From Lasioglossum baleicum (lineage: Eukaryota; Arthropoda; Insecta; Hymenoptera; Halictidae): DNA of 64,000 bases. The stretch covers positions 10,603,579 through 10,667,578 of the forward strand of contig NC_134935.1 of NCBI RefSeq assembly GCF_051020765.1, read 5' to 3'. Shown here piece by piece: positions 34,875 through 48,413 of this stretch (positions within the stretch are counted from its first letter, which is position 1; the number at the start of each line of letters is the position of its first letter). Position numbers and translations under genes: made by a program. The notes below the pieces were generated by a model that saw only the letters and a program-made list of their open reading frames with translations, made no database searches and was not told the origin of the DNA.

Positions 34875-37320
34875 GTTGCTGGTGGACGGCTCGAGAATCG
34901 CGGTGGTTAACGATACGTCTGGCAGGAGCGTTTGATTCCCGTTTTCCGGAGGTCACTGGTCAACGAACTGGCCACGGATAGCCCGTGCTGCCTTGGCGCA
35001 CGTGTCCACGAATTAATGGCGACGCGATAATGAACGCTGGAATTCGCGACCCGGCGCGATGTTTGCGCTTCGCAAACCTTTGTAACCGTAAATTACGTGC
35101 CGGTGAAAAATCCCGGGGGCCGGTCCCTGGGGGCGAATTATCGAGCGATTTTTCCGGAATTTTCAAACGGTCGCTAACGAATCCTTTGAAAATTTGCACA
35201 CGTTTTGATCGCGATTACGGGAACACGGCGCTCTTGATTAACGCCGCCCGTTGCCAAATGTACTGTTGTACGAATCGCACAGTACCTTTGCTTGCCGGTT
35301 ACTGGCGCGGCTCAGTGGCCCGCGGATTCCGTGAAACTTTTATTCCATCCAGAGCTCACTGAAATCCTCGATGCCACGAAGAACTTCCCTGTTCGGCGTC
35401 AGTATCGGCGAATTAATCCGCAGAATCAGCGGCTATTAGCATAAACATCCGCAGTCTCGTTCGCCTAGCGCAGTCCGATCGATCGTATTTGGGTGGCTGA
35501 CTCGTCCGATACGTTATCTATCCCGATCCTACTGTTTCCGTAGATTAGGAAAGGATGCTAAAAGTTTCAATTGTGTTATTGGTAAAATAAATGGAATTCT
35601 TTCGGGCTGCTCGATTTTTTAGAATACTCGGATCGGTTAGCGCTTGCGCCTCGCGAGCAATCAGGTGTCCAGACTTGGTATACAGCAACCTTCTCTAATT
35701 TTTCAAAACAATCGAAGGCTAGCGTCGACTCGGAGCACGCGGGTATTTACCAACAGCTAGTAGGCAAACCTAAAGGATTCGTCTTATTCCCTAGGACTAG
35801 GGAGTCCTCCATCAAAAGACACGATTCGATAGTAGTTTCTCTATAGCAGACACATTGATTTGCGAGGAGGCGGACTGACACGGTTCCGCGTTATCATACC
35901 GCCCGTAGGCTGCTTGGAAAACCAGCGAGCGATTCATCCGGGCATCGGCTTAACCCCTGCCAGCGATAGTGTTGTAAATCCAATAATTGCCCAGGCCGGG
36001 ACCGTTAAGCAGCTTTAATTAATTCCGTTTCCAGCGTGGCACGATTAACGACCGAAGTTGAATTAAAATCTCATCGGGGACACTCGCTGGCGATGATGCT
36101 CCTCTTCGTTCCAGGTTTAGTTTATTCCTTGATGCTTTTCGCGACAGCGCAAAGAATGCGCCTCACCTTTGACACAAGCGTGGGAGTGGCTCTATCGCTC
36201 TGCGAATCGTTTCTGATGGAACGGGACGACATCGTCGGTAGATCACGACGATTGGCTACGAATAACGAGCTACTTGATCCATTTGATTCGTATCCCTCTG
36301 CCGTCTCGGTTTCTCTCTTCTTCTCCCTTTCTGTTCTTCTCTGTCGCGTGTTCCGTCTTCTCGAGATTCACGGAAATTTGCCGGGAAATGCGAGGAGCAG
36401 CCCGATCTCTCATTCCTTGGACATTCGAAAGCGACCTTGCTACCCTTTGCGGGGAATCAATTCCGAAGTGAGTTAGGGTTGCCAGATAACGCGCGCGCTC
36501 TAGTTGGCGCGCGCACACATGTAAAGCATGTATGCAGCCGCACGAATGCATCTCTCTCTCGTTCCCGATGCAAAGAGCATCGGTAAACTGGAAACCGAGA
36601 GGTCTTCGACTTGTATTTTACTTTAGCTTCTTCTTCTTCTTCTTGACTTTGCGCGGTCGTACCTCTCTTCCGTCGTTGCTTCTTCTTTCTTCTTCTTCTT
36701 CTTCTTCGTCTGCTTGTTCTTCCATTGGTTTTTCTTCTTTCGAAAGGAATCCGGATGAGTCAGCTTCGAGTTTCATTATTCCGTTTAGAAGTTACCAAGA
36801 AGCAAATTTAATCGACGGCTCGTCTCACGCAGAGTATTTCCTTCTTCGAATTATTTTTTTTTTCGTTTTTGCCGTCTCTTTTTCGCTCGATCATTCTCTG
36901 TATTTGTTCCTCTTCGCCCCCGCAGTTTATTATTTCGCGAGACTAACGAGAACGCTATCGGGGGGGCTGGCGATAAATAAAATAACGCGGATACGGTGAA
37001 CAATGCCCGGAACCGCCGAGCAATGTAATAACGAGGGAAAGAGGGTCGCGGGTTCATAAGCTCGGAACTTTCGCGCTTCTGCCGCAGAAGGACCCGATCT
37101 TTATTCCCCTTTTTCGCAACTGGCGTTCATTGTGCGAAAGTGTACATAAATATCAAGTACATAACATATACACCGTCGTTCAAGAGTATTTGAAGCATGC
37201 TTTGTCTTTGCGTATCAGAAAGTGTTTCATCTCCTTCCTTCTCTCATGCCTTTAGCCAGGTTTAGTAACAGGATAACGATTTTAACAAGAAAAAAGTATA
37301 TAAAAAATAACTTTTTAAAA

Positions 37321-37460
37321 ACCACGCTTATATTAAAATGCACAAAAAAGGAGAAAATCATTTTTTTAGACATTAGTGACTATAAATAAAAGCGTGGAGC
37401 GCTAAACTATATTGACGTAATCTTCGTGTGTGTGTGAGCGCTCCACGCTTTATGTATTTA
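37321..37460. repeat. Hairpin element family, copy 1 (AGCGTGGAGCGC)
   Basis: It starts ACCACGCTTATATT. It contains ACTATAAATAAAAGCGTGG, the loop ACTATATTGACGTAATC, then GAGCGCTCCACGCTT. Copy 2 is at 52070-52240. Confidence 0.65.
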
Positions 37461-37696
37461 CAGAAAATAAAAAAAATAATTTTTATCACGATCTTTTATT
37501 CACATCTTATTATAAATATCTAGCCCCTCTTCTTTTTTTGAAGTCCGTCCGTCCGTCGTTTTCAAGTGTAGTACGCCGATTTTAATGAAATTTATAGAGG
37601 ATATAGTTCATCAAAAAATATTTGTGCACGTATTTTTTTAGCTGCAGACATTCATGTTAACGGGGTGAAAATATCCCTCAATATAACGTCCCTCTA

Positions 37697-38156
37697 CACT
37701 GAGAAAAAAATCCTGTCGAAAGAAAAAAAATATACGTTGATTCAATAAGATGTACTATTGAATAGTGCCAATATCATATGAACTTATTTTAATATTTAAT
37801 ACTATTGAATTTCAATAGCAAAACTCATTTCCGCCAATCATATAAGCGAATAGCTTGACCATCAATGTTTTCAAAAAAATAAGATATGGCCTCAAACCAA
37901 TTCCAGTATAAATCAATACATTTCTCAAATTTTTTTAACAACATATCTGATTGAAGGAAACAGAGAAATATTACGAATAATAATGTACGGTATTGAATCG
38001 AATAATATTTTCAATCATTTCATGATAGACAATTCAAATACATCACGATTTGCTTCTGAATTGCATACTATTGAAAAGAATACATTGATATTCATCGAAG
38101 TAAAAAAATTACAATAGCACGCGTGTTATTGAAGTAACTACTTTTTCTTCTCAGTG
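37697..38156. mobile_element. CACTGAG-type TIR element, 460 bp
   Basis: CACTGAGAAAAAAA at the left and TTTTTCTTCTCAGTG at the right, flanked by TA on both sides. The interior is AT-rich with repeated CTATTGAA words. Non-coding. Confidence 0.72.
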
Positions 38157-39165
38157 TATCATAAAAAATCGATTTTAGAAATCAAATCGCTAGAAAAGCC
38201 TCGAACGCGCCGTCACCGTAGATGGCGACAACATCTTTCCAGTGGAGCAAATAGGCACCAAGATCCATAATTACATGATGATTGTTCCCGAGAAGATTCA
38301 GCCCCCTCTGTCGAGCAACAGTTCTCTGTAACGGTCGTTCACTTCGGGGCGAGTACGGAGGCGAGAGGATAAAACAAGCCGAGGAACGAGCAAACAAGTG
38401 CGTCGACGCGGAATAAAGATAAATGGCATCGTTTTTACTATTTTTCCCAGACGGGAACGTATTACTTCCGGCATGGATGGCGCTTTTATTGCGTGTCATT
38501 ACGGCATTTACGGTCCCGACGAACGTAAAATGAGGCGTCGGGGAGAGCGACCTCGATTAAAAAGAAGCAAAAGCGTGCGTTGGTACGCGTGCCTTTGGGA
38601 AACGCAGTGAACACAAAAGCTGTTCTATCAAATTCACGTCGCGAAACCTCGTACAGGATGATCAACGATCAGTGTATTTACCTGTGATCGTTTAGCAAAC
38701 ACATCGACGTTCGTCGCGAAACATTTCACTCGTTTCACGAATACTAGCATATTTCTATCACGGGAAGAAGCACAATGTTCCTATCGATAACAAGCACGTT
38801 TCGCTTCCGCCATTGTAGCAAACATGATTCACATCTCATAAACATCAGATTATTTTAAATCCGGCAGCGAAAAGGAACGCGTTTTCTGAATTTTCGAACA
38901 ATGTTTCAAATATGGGTATTGTGGTGATATGACAAGATGATCTTTATGAAAGTCCGCTGTCTAGTAACGAGTAGACTGCAGATTTTATGCATTTATGATA
39001 AAAATGAGTATTGAACAATATTGGACAAGAAGGTCCCTGGCAGCGATCTTCTCGAACGCGTCGAAAAATCGTATGGTCATATTTCAATGGGATTTCAACT
39101 TCTCCCCGGTTCCTAAACTTCAATAAGAGGACGTCATGTCGAAATTGAAAATATCATTCAAAAAG

Positions 39166-39386
39166 TTATGGCAAACTTGCTGGCGCTACTTTCAGAAGTC
39201 TTCCAACACCGTTACCAGAAGTGGCAGCAACGTCTTTGACGTTGGTATTGCTTCCCAAGGAACTGCTTTCAACAGCATGATGATCCTTTTTGGTGTAGTT
39301 GTGAATCAATAATTGTACGGCACCCGTTCCATTGTTTTGTAAACGCACCTCATGCTGTATATGGGACATCTGACTTTCCCCTCTGT
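39166..39386 (-). CDS. Isolated exon-like ORF, unidentified
   Basis: A strong acceptor (TTTTTTGAACAG) is followed by an open frame of about 73 codons ending VAPASLP and TAA. Composition is protein-like (NNGTGAVQLLIHNYTKKD, then a Ser/Asn-rich stretch), unlike the surrounding low-complexity sequence. I do not recognise the family, and no matching upstream exon was found. It could be the last exon of an unknown gene, a retrocopy fragment, or chance. Confidence 0.3.
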
Positions 39387-39682
39387 TCAAAAAAGAAAAA
39401 GATAGTCTGTTTTCAAGTTTGTCACGGTTCGCCGCTGTTTATTTTCCTCTTCGCCTTCTATCGCGCCTTTGTTGTTTTACAGACGGACTCCAATTGTACG
39501 CATCGCTAGAACAGGCTCGCTCCGTCTCTCTGTCGGAGATTATATTTTTTTGGAGAGAAATTGAAATTCCCGTGGGTCGACGGGATTGTGCTCGGGTAAA
39601 ACAAAATGTAGATACTCGAATCAAAAATTGTTCACACGGCACCTGTTTTAAGCTGTACGAAAGCGTAAAACAATGTAGCGTA

Positions 39683-40269
39683 AAAATTAAACCGACTTCG
39701 AAATGCACTAAAAATTATGAAATAATTTCCATTTAATTTATGTGAATACACACGAACTTGATTACGATACAATCTTTTCGGAGGCGGCGCAAAATTGAAC
39801 ATTTTCCAAATGACAGATGTTGCCGATTATGATTTCATTGGAATATGGTGGACTTGGAAATCAGTAGGTGGGAAGAGAAGATACATTTATATGTGAAAGC
39901 ATGTAGAAGAATTTAAGGATTTTCGTAATTTCCAGTGACGAAAATGTTCAATTTTGCGTCGCCTCCGAAAAGATTGTATTGTATTTGTAAGAGGTTGCCG
40001 CTGGTGGTATGTGTGAGGTGTGTGTGAGTGGTTGTTGATCGGTGCACGTTGCCGCGACGACTGCTCGAGCCGTTTCGAGGTTTGAGAAATAAAAGCGGGT
40101 CTTGAATTTCAGTTGTCAATCGACGACGATAAAATAAACATCATTTGATTTTCCGTATATTTTCGCTTACATATTTAAGTACGTGTGTATTCGCATAAAT
40201 TAAATGGAAATTATTTCATAATTTTTAATGCGTTCTTTAAAGGCGTTTTTTCAAAGTTGGTTTAATTTT
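39683..40269. mobile_element. Foldback element, interrupted copy
   Basis: Arms share TGAAATAATTTCCATTTAAT and TACAATCTTTTCGGAGGCGG. The right arm is split by about 180 bp of unrelated sequence at roughly 39990-40170. It pairs with the copy at 43540-43945. Confidence 0.6.
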
Positions 40270-41435
40270 TTTTTATAAAATTGTTTTATTTCACAGTGGA
40301 ACTAGAAAGTGTAAATAAATGTTAACTCATCAATTTGAATAAAAAACCATCGCAAAGTAACTGTTTACCTTATTTTATCGATTTTTTATCAATTTGATCA
40401 ATTTGACATTGAGGGACAGATTCAGTTCGTGAAATGAGGGACGAATGAGGGTTAAGCTTCTTTTAAATTTCAGTTAAGTATGATAAATTGCGAGATAGAG
40501 ATGTGACGCTTTTCAATGACACAACCTTAAAATTTGCCATTTTCTGGCTTGTGTCACTTTTCTTGCGGGGGTGCGGTATTTGCCCTTAGAAAACGTAACG
40601 GAAGTTTCCGTGGCAGACCCTAGTTGGAATCGGGCGTGAGCGTCGTGGGATCTCGAGTATATTGTTGAAGCCGGGGAGGCAGTTTGGCGGCGCGCGGAAT
40701 GCAAAGGGGATCGGCTGAAAAACTGAAAATCTCCAGGGACGGTAATTGGAAGAAGACAGGAAAGAGACATTTCGAAGGTCCTGAATTTTAGAAGCGCGCC
40801 ACGACGTGATCCGATTACACTGCACCCGGCGGAAGACAGTTCCTTCAGGGTCCCGTCGTAAATTACGATAGCTTACTGGTCGGGGGATCGTTCCGCCGGA
40901 CCGTTCGTTGTTCGATCGGAGGGCACGTTCTCCCTCCTGTGCTTTACCACTCTCGCAACCCACGCCGCTGCTGCGATGCATTTCTTGAATATTTCAGCCC
41001 CGGATAATAGTTTTCGCGAGATTTGCCGCTTCGCTAGATACCTTTTACGAAGACGTTGCTTCTACGTGTGTTCGCGAAAAGGGCGAATTCGGAAAGCGTC
41101 CCGACCCGTAGATCGGTTAACCCTCGTCCAACGCGACGGATGTTCTCTGGTAGAAACGCGACAAACGAATGCACGGCCATTTGCAACTCGAGTAGAATTT
41201 TCATTCTACGCGAGACTCGCCGGCGACGCTGTGCTGGAATCCACGGCCGGCGAAATTGAATTCGACAGCGCGCCGCTGCGCACGGATATGCTCGACGAGG
41301 AGATAGATTTCAGTTGACTTGCCGATGCGAAGGCGAGATGCTTCTCGGGATGTAACACCAGGTCACGAGCGCAAAAGTAAAGGATCTATTCCATTAAGAT
41401 TCGTACGGTCTTCGAAAGAGAATATGCTTTTTCCA

Positions 41436-41509
41436 TGTAAAAAACAATTTTGTGGCAAGTTTCTTTTACAAATATAAAAGATGACCATTACTTCTTGTAC
41501 ACCCTGTAC
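41436..41509. repeat. Fragment of the 9718-9966 foldback family
   Basis: It retains the right part only: TGGCAAGTTTCTTTTACAAA, then GATGACCATTACTT and ACACCCTGTAC. Confidence 0.55.
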
Positions 41510-42392
41510 AATAAATAGTGTTGCATGTGTACCCATTTACTGCATTTCTTTCAAAAACTTGTTAATGTTCCTCTAAAAATATTACAAAATTTCTCTGAAT
41601 GTCCACACTCTTTGCTCGCAAATATATTAATTTATACTCTTAAAATGAGAATTTGTGCGAGTATGTTAAATACAAAAGGTTTTAAATATAATCTATACAT
41701 TTTTGTTGGCTACATATGGGTTACTTTACATCTGAAGCATGGGATGCTATGAACTTCAGACGTCGGAGGTTCGGATAATCGAGATCCAACTACGGGGTTC
41801 CACTCTATAGAAAATTTTATTACATCCTAAAAGAAATGTACGTCGCGAGTGTGACTTGTTATTACACGCAAGGGGTTAATAATTTCAGCAGCCACTGTAT
41901 ATGTTTACGCCGAATTATGTATCGCGCAATAAAGGCAACATGATAATGATAATAAAACTCGTCGGTAAAAGAGGACCATAGCTTTTTTCGCAGAAGCATC
42001 TCGTAGTCTGCCGAAGAGCCCGATGTGCCCTTTCGCGAAGGGTTGGTTCTCGTTTTCTCCGGCTACCGTTCCTCTCCATTCTTCCATCGTTACTTTCTGG
42101 CGGCGTTCCGGAGAACTCGAATGAAAATACAGTGGAAGGAGCACGTCTCACGGAGTCGTTCGCACTATCGTGGCTTCGTAGCAGAGCGGAATAGTAATGA
42201 ACAAACTAGACCAGTCGATCGGAGTTTGACTGATTTTCACTCTCGTCGCTTACAAATTCTTGCCCCACTTTCCTATTTTATTTAACCATTTATTTATTCG
42301 TCATATTAATCTTTTGCACTTAATTTAGGGGTTGTTACCTTCGCGTAATGCTTAAAAGAGAACTTGAAAAGATATCTCAATGATACTAATAA

Positions 42393-42411
42393 TTTATATA
42401 TATATATATAT
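42393..42411. repeat. TA microsatellite
   Basis: Alternating TA of about nine units. Confidence 0.85.
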
Positions 42412-43004
42412 TCGGTATTGTGTAACAAATATAAATATTGCCAAAACTGTTTTTTACGAGCTCCGAAAATTGTCAATATACTTTCGTCACATCGTCCAAG
42501 TTTCAAAGGACCCCGTCGATTAAGTTTCTCGGTTGACGACCCTGCAGGCAGCCGGTTTGCTTCTTTTCAAGGGAACTGCCACGCATGATTGATGGCATGC
42601 GACGATTCCTTTCGAAGGGTCCGACCTCGTTGGTAATTGAATTTATTTATTAACAAGCCGGGCTTTTGGTTCGGCCGTCAACTGTTGTGGAATAATAATG
42701 ACCAAGCAAACCGTCGCATCCATCGGGATCTGGTGAATTTTGCATTCTCGAAGCGCTTCCTACTTTCGATACGGGAGGGTTATAACTTTCAGATACTTGT
42801 TCCATTGCAAACAAAGAAAAACGATGAAAATATGATATTAATATACTGGGTGACAAAAGAAAGTCCTTTAATAATATATTCTAATGTACTGTTGTCACTT
42901 GATTGCGGATATGACGCATTTCAAATTTGAAACAGCGTAGTTTTTAAAAAAATTCAAGAATATTAGTGCAGGATTAAGAATATTAGTGCAGGATTCAACT
43001 TTTA

Positions 43005-43400
43005 TTAACCCTCATCTGTCCCTCATTTCCCGAACTGAATCTGTCCCTCAGTGTCAAATTGACACAGTGATAAAAAACGATAAAATAACAAGGTAAAGTC
43101 ATTCTTAACCGACTTCGAAAAAGGAGGAGGTTACTCCATTCGATTTGTATGTGCCTTTTCTTCGTTTTTTTTTTCTTCTATGTATGTTCACCGATTATGC
43201 CGAGATGGATGGACCAATCGGAACGAAACCTTTTGCATCTTGTAGAGTATGTCTTGCATTTTGTTTTGCATTTTTTTTTTATTCCTTACGATTTTATTTG
43301 CAAAAAATGAATTATTTCATGAATGTTCACCGATTACTCCGACATGGATGGACTAATCAAGACGAAACCTTCTGCATTCTGTAGGGTGTCTCCCGATTGG
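43005..43400 (+). repeat. Interspersed repeat with ACCGACTTCGAAAAAGGAGG
   Basis: The sequence continues into TATGTTCACCGATTA, which recurs at 43320. I recall this motif as a widespread arthropod interspersed repeat but cannot assign its class. The preceding part (CCCTCATCTGTCCCTCAT) is an inverted match to 40412-40455. Confidence 0.5.
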
Positions 43401-43539
43401 TCCCTTGAAAACAAATTTTGCATTTCTTCATTCTTTACGGTTTTTATTGCAAATAACCAATAAGACCGAAAAACCATCCTACGGTGTTCTACAAATTCTG
43501 CACGTTCCACTAAAAAGTGTGAAATAAAACAATTTTATA

Positions 43540-43945
43540 CAAAAAAATTAAACCGACTTTGAAAAAACGCCTTAAAAAATGCACTAAAAAGTATGAAATA
43601 ATGTCCCTTTAATTTATGTGAATACACACGAACTTAAATACCATACAATCTTTTCGGAGGTGGCACAAAATTGAACATTTTCGATACTGGAAATTACGAA
43701 AATCCTTAAATTCTTCTACACGCTTTCACATATTAATGTATCTTCCCTTCTCACCTACTGATTTCCAAGTCCACCATATTCCAATGAAATCATAATCGGC
43801 AACATCTGCCACTTGGAAAATTTTCAATTCTGCGCTGCCTCCGAACAGATTGTATTGTATTTAAGTTCGTGTGTGTGTTCACACAAATTAAATGGAAATT
43901 ATTTCATACTTTTTAGTGCATTTTTTTCGAAGTAGGTTTAATTTT
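43540..43945. mobile_element. Foldback element, more complete copy
   Basis: It contains the same arms as 39683-40269 without the insertion, including TGGACTTGGAAATCAGTAGG in reverse complement. Confidence 0.62.
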
Positions 43946-46648
43946 TTTTTTCGATGTTTGTTCATTCAAATTGATGAGTGAACATTTACATCTTAGGTTT
44001 TTCGGTTTTGTGTTCCGCATTAAAAGAATAAAAATCACGAAGTTTCGGACAAATTTACCTGCAAGTAACAGAAAAGTATAAGTTATTTCAGGAAAACTGT
44101 GTCGAATTAACACGAGGGATGGATGAGGGTTAAAGGAAGACATACCAACAGTCTTACCAGACGCGTTCTTTGGAAAACTCAAGACGAAGTAAATGCTTTC
44201 CTCCACTCCCTCTTTCTTTCACATTTCCGTAACAGCAGTTACGGCATCGATTTTAGCAGACAGGTATGAGAGAACTCGCAGTTTCTTTTCGTTGCTCGCG
44301 ATAGGGCTGCGTTCCGCGCGGATATAAGAGATCACGGCGCGCAGATGCACAAGACTCGAGGACCCGAGAAGGACGCGAAATTTACGGGAACGAGTTCCGA
44401 ACGAAAAAAGTTTATCCGGTGCACGGGAACCGGTGTTGTCGCTCGTGAAAACGAGTGGTCTCGCGAAATATTCAGTATTTTCACGCGCGACAGTTCGCAG
44501 TGTCGGATTACAAACCGATCCTTTTTTTTTTTATTTTCCGCGATATATGTATACTCCCGCGCCACGGTGGCCCATGCACGCGCGTTCCAACGCGGAAACT
44601 TTCCGCGGGATCCTCCGGAAATTATGCGCGATCGCGTGGACCCGCGTAATGACACGAGATTTGTGTCCCCCCGACGGAATTCTCGCTCCGAATGATAAAC
44701 ACGCTGCTCAGGGCTGTAACAGTCGAACGCTTTTATTTCATCGTCGTTTAACCCCCTCCGGAAATACTCTCCGAAAAGCGTGCAACGAAATGCGGAAAAG
44801 TGAGACCTCTTTCGCCATGAAATCCAGAGATTCCCACAGGTATCTACAGGAAGATATACAAATTGCGTCGATATTGTCGACGCCAATAATTTTAGTAAAA
44901 TAATAATAAAAGGATATAGTGAATATAAACACGTAAAGTAAAGTCTTGATCTAAGAAAGCAGGAACTGTACAATCTCAGGAAAAGGAATACCCCGTCCAC
45001 TGCGGGGCGTACCCCGCGAGGGGCCAAAAAGTAATAAAATTAGCAGACATTTTCGGGTAACATAATACCGGAAACCAGGTTCTAGATCAAATAGTATGCT
45101 TTTCATTGTAAGCGAAAATAAAGTATTCGCATTTTTTTAATTAAAATTTATAATTTAAATTTCGTTAAAATGTAGCATTCCAAGGTCGAGTATTTAAAAA
45201 AGTATTCTGTCTGGAAATTGAAATATTCGTTTGTAAACAGTATCCGAACGTGAAACTTTCTGTGCTGAACTGAATAAATTAACGAAAGGGTAATTGGCGT
45301 TAATCTCTTGTATCCTGCGGCAAACATCCTTCTCCGGCGAGAATATCATTTTGCATATCTATAGACGTCGATCTCTCTCTCTCTCCCCCTCTCTCTTGCT
45401 TTCTCTGTCGTTCGCTTCTTCTCTCTCTCTGACATACTTTCCTTCGAGCTTTTAAGCGTTACGCTACTTGGCTCACCCTGCACGATAATGGACTATGCTT
45501 TTTAAAGTGCTATAACACCGGCTATTATCGTTTCGCAACCGGTTCAGCGGAGTCCGGCGCGATGGAACTTCCTCGGATACAGTTTTCATCTGCTCCACGA
45601 TGCAATCGATGAAACTCGATACAGATCTTCAGTGACGCGTTACGCGTCTCTCTATGAAAACAAGAATCGTTCGATTTTATCACGTCCCTTACCATTGGCG
45701 TCGTTTCGACAGTTATTTTTACGATTACAAACCATTGCACTCACGATTATTCCATTCTTACGTACACTCCTGCTCGTAAACGTCCGGACACCTGAATTCT
45801 TATTTAAAAGAGAGATGATTAGAAATAATTTAATCATTTTCCGAAATTCTTCTAATGTCTTTTCAGTTTCAAATTTGACTTTGTTTTTGTCATACATGCA
45901 TAAAACCCGCGGTCCAATAACGATACTTAAATGATTGGAACAGTCCATCGTATTCAATTCTGAAGGCGATAACGCAAATTTCGAAGAAAATGTAAATAAG
46001 TGATTTTTATGAATAATTTCCGGAAACTTTTTGGACAGACCATGTATACTGTTTTGGTACTCGACACGTGCCCGAGGATCGCGCACACTCCCCCGCCGAC
46101 TTCGTCGGCAGTTTTGTTTCTTATTTAGGAGACGCAACCAAGGTTGGCCGTGTATTCGGTATTCTAATCGAGACCACTGCACGCAAGCCGGCTCGTTTGA
46201 AGCAAACCAACCCCGCGGATACACGGGGATTCTTTAATTTCAGATTCCAAGGAGAACCGGCTTGCTGCCGCGCCGCTCTGGTCGGAACTCGACGATTGCT
46301 GCGGGTACTTTTAGGGAAATGAAACTCTGGGGCAGGGCGAGCTCGCGGTGAAAATGCTCGCGAAAGCCGCGTGGAGTTAAGAAATGCTTTCACGGCGGCT
46401 ACCGACACCTTGAGAAACTACGGGCCCGCTCGAACAGATGAATTTTCGCCACATTTGAAAGACAATCGACCGTCGAACCGCTCAACCTTCCGGAATCATT
46501 AGTACCGTTTCGTGTACGAGCTATTCGTTAGATCGGACCGCGTGGAACCTCTGTTCTTCAAGTTTTTAACCTGGTGGCACTGTATAGGGCCGTCGAAATA
46601 AATCCAGAATCTTCAGTAATCAATTTTCATCAATAAATCAAAAATTAG

Positions 46649-46714
46649 TAAAACTACACGGTCTAAGAAACAGCGCGGACCCGAGGGTTTTCCTTAGATC
46701 AAGGCTTTACTGTA
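46649..46714. repeat. 66-bp mini inverted repeat, copy 3
   Basis: It runs from AAACTACACGGTCTAAG to AAGGCTTTACTGTA and matches the copy at 50967 with a few substitutions. Confidence 0.6.
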
Positions 46715-47700
46715 TTACTAAAGATTTTGTGTTCACATTTATAATTAACCCCAAAAATTAAACATGCATTAAGTTGTTGCTAAAATCACGATGAACACTT
46801 ATTTCATTATTTTGGTCACGGTATAAACACTTGCGTTAAACGTTGCAAGCAGCTAGATAAAATTCAATTTGAATATTTTTAATGGTGATGCCTCCATAAA
46901 AGGTGCCAGACGCGAAATGGTAGCTTTGAAGTTGCGTTGGTTTTATTTCGAGCTTTAACTTCGTTATTGTTGAGGAAGTTATTGTTGTACTTCTATGATT
47001 TGTGCAAGAGAAAGTTTACTCTTTTTTAACTTGCCACTCGAGAATCCGTGTTTAAAGTTGGGATACTAATGCTGCAAACGTACATATGTATATAACGCAA
47101 TAACGATTCAGGACACGAATATATACGTTGGCGTGCGTAACAAAGAAGTTCCAAGTTCTCGTTGAAAAATTGTTGTACATTTTCTACAGATTCATAAATC
47201 CGTCTACAAAGTTTGACACCGAAACGTTTATTAATATTCTTTGAAAAATGTCAATCGCAGGTATTTTCTACTGTCAAAGTATATATCCTTTTAAGCTCGC
47301 ATCATTATTTCGAAGAATCCGATTGTTATACGATGGCTTTAATGCCAGCGTCAAAATAATCCCTCGTCCACCATGCCGGAACAAACGACAACAATAAAAT
47401 TCCAATACCTTCGACATACGAGATTCCGTCCACGAACCATTCAACTCTTGTTCAGCATTGACTACATTTTAGGGGTACGATGTAAAAATTTGTAACATCA
47501 ATTTTTGAGAAATACTAATATATTTCTTACACAATTTGTAGTTTAACATCACTTGTTGTGCTCTGAACATACGAACCTATAGAACACATCTTTCAAATCT
47601 TCCTTATAAGTCTCAATAAAAAAGTTGTGAAAACTTGTTGTTCAAAAAAATCGTGATTCATATTAAATGCAACTTTTTCGAAATTTTTATTGTCATCCGA

Positions 47701-48083
47701 AGTCGTTTGGTCCATTTACAAAAAGTTGATTCTGATTTCAAGTGTCTGCCATCAATCATCCGACAGATTGTATGTAAAATCGAATTTATATTATCGATCG
47801 ATAATATAATGAGATAGTTAATGTTGATACACGAGTTTATGCTAAAACATCAAGTAGTCCGAACGAGCAAATTGATTTAGAGTGGACACAGAAGTCGTTT
47901 GGTTCATTTACAAAAAAGTGATTCTGATTTCAAGTGTCTGGCATCAATCATCAGACAGACTGTATGAAAAATCGAATTTCTCTTATCGATCGATAATGCG
48001 ATAGTTAATGCTGATACATGAGTTTTTGCTAAAACATCAAGTAGCCTGAAAGAGGAAATTGGTTTAGAGTGGACACAGGCAGT
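47701..48083. repeat. 191-bp tandem duplication
   Basis: Two units start AGTCGTTTGG at 47701 and 47892 and agree through TTAGAGTGGACACAG. Both share TTATCGATCGATAAT. They differ by scattered substitutions and small indels, so the duplication is not recent. Confidence 0.72.
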
Positions 48084-48268
48084 TTCGATACAGCACCCCC
48101 CTCCTTCCGGGGGGGGGAGGGTGAAATGAAATTAACCTTCGCCATTTCGCCGGTGTACATAAAGTTTCAACAGAAGAAGAAAGCAACGGTAGACGCTTCC
48201 GGCAATCGGCTGGTCTGATCCTTGCTCGAGGAGAGCGTAGCAAAAGCGGATAGATGGCTTGCGAAGTG

Positions 48269-48311
48269 AGAGAGGGAGAGAGAGAGAGAGAGGAGAGAGA
48301 GAGAGCGAGAC
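48269..48311. repeat. GA microsatellite downstream of gene D
   Basis: Interrupted GA run about 100 bases past the gene D stop codon, probably in or near its 3' UTR. Confidence 0.85.
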
Positions 48312-48413
48312 AGAGAGCGGTTCGTGCCCTCGAAAACGCCGAGGATTCGAGGCGTGGCTGTTCTGGTGGCGTGCGCCTGTTCCATCTGGGCTCCGTATTT
48401 TCGGTGTCGGTGC

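Larger units (their letters stand above)
34875..48413. other. Large intergenic region between genes D and B
   Basis: It holds the hairpin element at 37321-37460, a CACTGAG-type TIR element, an isolated exon-like ORF at 39166-39386, a 4.4-kb block of inverted repeats (39683-44140), a mini repeat at 46649 and a 191-bp tandem duplication at 47701-48083. GC-rich parts (34900-36500, 40500-41350, 44300-45000) carry long frames on both strands with no family resemblance. Confidence 0.5.

Noticed and set aside
36036..36476. 146-codon plus-strand ORF with a hydrophobic segment
   Set aside because: The hydrophobic stretch could suggest a membrane protein, but there is no family match, and the rest is Ser/Arg-rich low-complexity translation.
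44332..45027. 231-codon minus-strand ORF, the longest in the window
   Set aside because: Composition is Arg/Ser/Phe-rich and irregular, no domain or signal is evident, a sizeable overlapping frame exists on the other strand, and it lies in GC-rich DNA where stops are rare.
45525..45740. Minus-strand frame with a good TTTTCATAG acceptor and the GADENC motif, in phase as a last exon for gene D
   Set aside because: The true exon 4 of gene D was found closer, at 48414-48570, with both conserved cysteines. This frame has only one suitable cysteine and no CP/CE ending.
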